Origin: Oleiagrimonas soli
Lineage (GTDB): Bacteria > Pseudomonadota > Gammaproteobacteria > Xanthomonadales > Rhodanobacteraceae
DNA length: 64,000 nt
Direction of reading: 5' to 3'
NCBI RefSeq assembly: GCF_000761445.1
Contig: NZ_KN196470.1
Location: 928,699-992,698, forward strand
Within the stretch, counting starts at the first letter, position 1; every line of letters begins with the position of its first letter. The translations under genes and the position numbers were made by a program. Shown here in pieces: positions 62,198 to 64,000 of this stretch. Below the pieces are notes generated by a model. The model was not told the origin of the DNA. It was given only the letters and a program-made list of their open reading frames with translations, and did not search any database.

Positions 62198-62728
62198 TCA
62201 GACCTTGCAGCGCGTGGCCGGACTGCGTTGCACGCGGATGCGTCCGGCGTTCGACACCACGATGGCGGTCACGGACGTGGCGCTACCCTTGTCCGGGCAG
62301 ATTCGCAGCGTGAGATTGCTGCCGGGCGCGCTGCCGTCGGCATGGAAGCGGATGCGGGTGCGATGGCGGCTGCCGACGATGCGCAGGCCGTGCAGCGCGG
62401 GCTGCACGCGCAGCGGGGTGCCATCCGGTTGGCCATCGCCGTCCTGGTCGAGCGCGATCAGCCAGCCGTGCTGCCAGGCATGGCTCCCGCTGCAGCGACG
62501 GCCGTCGTCGCTGGCGCAGAACAGCGCGTGCCGATCGCGCTCGATGGCCAGCAGGCGCGTCGCGTGCAGTGCGCGGGTCAGCGCATCGGCGGCGATGCGG
62601 GCTTGATTGCGCTGCAACAGCCCTGACATTGATGGGACGGCCGCACCGATCAGTACGGCGGCGATGGCCAGCGCGATGATCTGTTCGACCAGCGTGAACC
62701 CGCCCGTGCGGCGTCGAATTGCGTGCAT
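62198..62728 (-). CDS. FimT/GspH-type minor pseudopilin
   Basis: This 176-residue protein has a prepilin leader and cleavage site GGFTLVEQ (cut after the second Gly; Glu5 is conserved), a hydrophobic helix (IIALAIAAVLIGAAVP) and a GspH-like C-terminal domain (IRFHADGSAPGSNLTLRICPDKG). Such proteins prime type IV pili or bind DNA during uptake. It stands alone, away from other pilus genes, and is divergent from uvrB. Confidence 0.88.
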   Translation of the reverse strand: MHAIRRRTGGFTLVEQIIALAIAAVLIGAAVPSMSGLLQRNQARIAADALTRALHATRLLAIERDRHALFCASDDGRRCSGSHAWQHGWLIALDQDGDGQPDGTPLRVQPALHGLRIVGSRHRTRIRFHADGSAPGSNLTLRICPDKGSATSVTAIVVSNAGRIRVQRSPATRCKV

Positions 62729-62876
62729 GTCTGCGTTCCCTGCGAACCGCCCTTCATGCTGAGACCATCGCGCTCATGCCGGTATCGGTTCCGAGGCAGG
62801 GCATGCGTGGGTGGCGACGCACAGGCGCGTGGGCGGGGTCCGTATACTTGAAGTCCTTTGACGCAGGTCCGTAGGC

Positions 62877-64000
62877 ATGAGCGAACGTTTCCAACTGGTG
62901 TCGCCCTACAAGCCATCCGGCGATCAGCCGCAGGCCATCGACAAGCTGGTGGCGAACTTCGAGGCCGGCCTGGCCGCGCAGACGCTGCTGGGCGTGACCG
63001 GTTCGGGCAAGACCTTCACCATCGCCAACGTCATCGAGCAGGTGCAGAAGCCGACGCTGGTGATGGCGCCGAACAAGACGCTGGCCGCGCAGCTGTACGG
63101 CGAGTTCAAGGAGTTCTTCCCGCACAATGCGGTGGAGTACTTCGTCAGCTACTACGACTACTATCAGCCCGAGGCCTACGTGGCGGCGTCGGACACCTTC
63201 ATCGAGAAGGATGCCTCGATCAACGATCACATCGAGCAGATGCGTCTGGCCGCGACCAAGTCGCTGCTGTCGCGTCCGGACGCGCTGATCGTGGCCACGG
63301 TGTCGGCCATCTACGGCCTGGGCGACCCCGAGGACTACCTGAGCCTGCGCCTGATTCTGTCGGTCGGCGAGCACATCGATCAGCGCAAGCTGCTGCGCCA
63401 GTTGACCGAGCTGCAGTACAGCCGCAACGAGACCGAACTGCGTCGCGGCACCTATCGCGTGCGCGGGGAGATCATCGACGTGTTCCCGGCCGAGTCGGAC
63501 ACCGAGGCGCTGCGCATCGAGCTGTTCGACGGCGAGGTCGAGAATCTGGCCCTGTTCGATCCGCTCACGGGCGAAGTGCAACGCAAGGTGCCGCGCTACA
63601 CGGTGTATCCGAAGACGCACTACGCCAGCACCCGCGAAAGCGTGCTCAACGCCATCGACACCATCAAGGAGGAGCTCAAGGAGCGCCTCGAGGTGTTGTA
63701 CAAGGCCAACAAGCTGGTGGAGGCGCAGCGCCTGGATCAGCGCACCCGCTTCGACATCGAGATGATGGCCGAGGTCGGCTACTGCCAGGGCATCGAGAAC
63801 TACTCGCGACATCTGACCCGGCGCGGGCCGGGCGAGCCGCCGCCGACGCTGTTCGACTACCTGCCGCCGGACGCGTTGCTGGTGCTGGACGAATCGCACG
63901 TGACCATTCCGCAGATCGGCGCCATGTACAAGGGCGATCGTTCGCGCAAGGAGACCCTGGTCGAGTTCGGCTTCCGTCTGCCCTCGGCGCTGGACAACCG
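62877..64000 (+). CDS. uvrB: UvrABC system protein B (3' part missing)
   Basis: The first 374 residues are present and the frame is open to the window end. [21 protein letters not shown], Walker [12 protein letters not shown], the beta-hairpin [21 protein letters not shown] and [27 protein letters not shown] mark it as UvrB of nucleotide excision repair. The ATG at 62877 follows GGTCCGTAGGC. No LexA box is recognised upstream. Confidence 0.97.
   Translation, partial: MSERFQLVSPYKPSGDQPQAIDKLVANFEAGLAAQTLLGVTGSGKTFTIANVIEQVQKPTLVMAPNKTLAAQLYGEFKEFFPHNAVEYFVSYYDYYQPEAYVAASDTFIEKDASINDHIEQMRLAATKSLLSRPDALIVATVSAIYGLGDPEDYLSLRLILSVGEHIDQRKLLRQLTELQYSRNETELRRGTYRVRGEIIDVFPAESDTEALRIELFDGEVENLALFDPLTGEVQRKVPRYTVYPKTHYASTRESVLNAIDTIKEELKERLEVLYKANKLVEAQRLDQRTRFDIEMMAEVGYCQGIENYSRHLTRRGPGEPPPTLFDYLPPDALLVLDESHVTIPQIGAMYKGDRSRKETLVEFGFRLPSALDN

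Noticed and set aside
62729-62876. LexA (SOS) box ahead of uvrB
   Set aside because: No CTGT-N8-ACAG or TTAG-type palindrome was found by eye.

Overview
This window looks like chromosomal DNA of a high-GC gammaproteobacterium of the order Xanthomonadales (Lysobacterales). The evidence is the gene order gshB-tonB-like-pilGHIJ-pilL/chpA, an Oar-type TonB-dependent receptor, a petABC-sspA-sspB run, the strong G/C bias at third codon positions, and interspersed REP-like palindromes. The species cannot be fixed from the sequence. The first gene (yqgE) and the last gene (uvrB) are cut by the window edges.

Layout. 1-2163 (minus): yqgE, a TonB-family protein and gshB. 2590-14659 (plus): a complete Pil-Chp chemosensory operon for twitching motility (pilG, pilH, pilI, pilJ, pilL/chpA, a divergent CheB-like protein, a CheW-like protein), with a 24-codon leader ORF coupled to pilL. 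14674-21682: rsmE, a two-domain glycosyltransferase, mrcB (PBP1b), a small lipoprotein, a membrane protein and a VOC protein. 21962-24107: a decayed chromosomal integron. Four small cassette genes and one truncated one lie on the minus strand, separated by two whole 59-bp attC sites and two half sites. A frameshifted 3' remnant of an integron integrase lies on the plus strand, fused to a scrap of an IS3-type orfA. 24154-27996: a DinG/YoaA-type helicase, an O-methyltransferase, a VOC protein and tsaB. 27997-28635: no gene, but about 3.5 copies of a 122-bp tandem repeat, each with a hairpin.

28636-34931 (minus): phoH, ybeY, a secreted putative glycosidase, corC, a DUF4105/Lnb-like membrane protein in the position usually held by lnt, and corA. 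35040-38756 (plus): a TetR-HlyD-ABC exporter unit that separates phoH from miaB (38906-40252). 40400-46623: a lytic transglycosylase, a DegS-type periplasmic protease, the cytochrome bc1 genes petABC, and sspA/sspB, which link stringent starvation response and ClpXP delivery. 46670-54964: DUF3301, nadC, DUF1631, a Trm112-like protein, purE/purK, sodB, grxD, an SDR and a MarC-family protein. 55121-62728: an OlsF-like two-domain acyltransferase, the large TonB-dependent receptor, ppnN, tRNA-Asn and a FimT/GspH-type pseudopilin. 62877-64000: the start of uvrB.

Most genes are housekeeping or envelope functions. The parts most worth a second look are the integron remnant, the pilL leader ORF, the CheB-like protein that seems to keep a catalytic triad, the Lnb-like gene beside corC, and the 122-bp repeat array.
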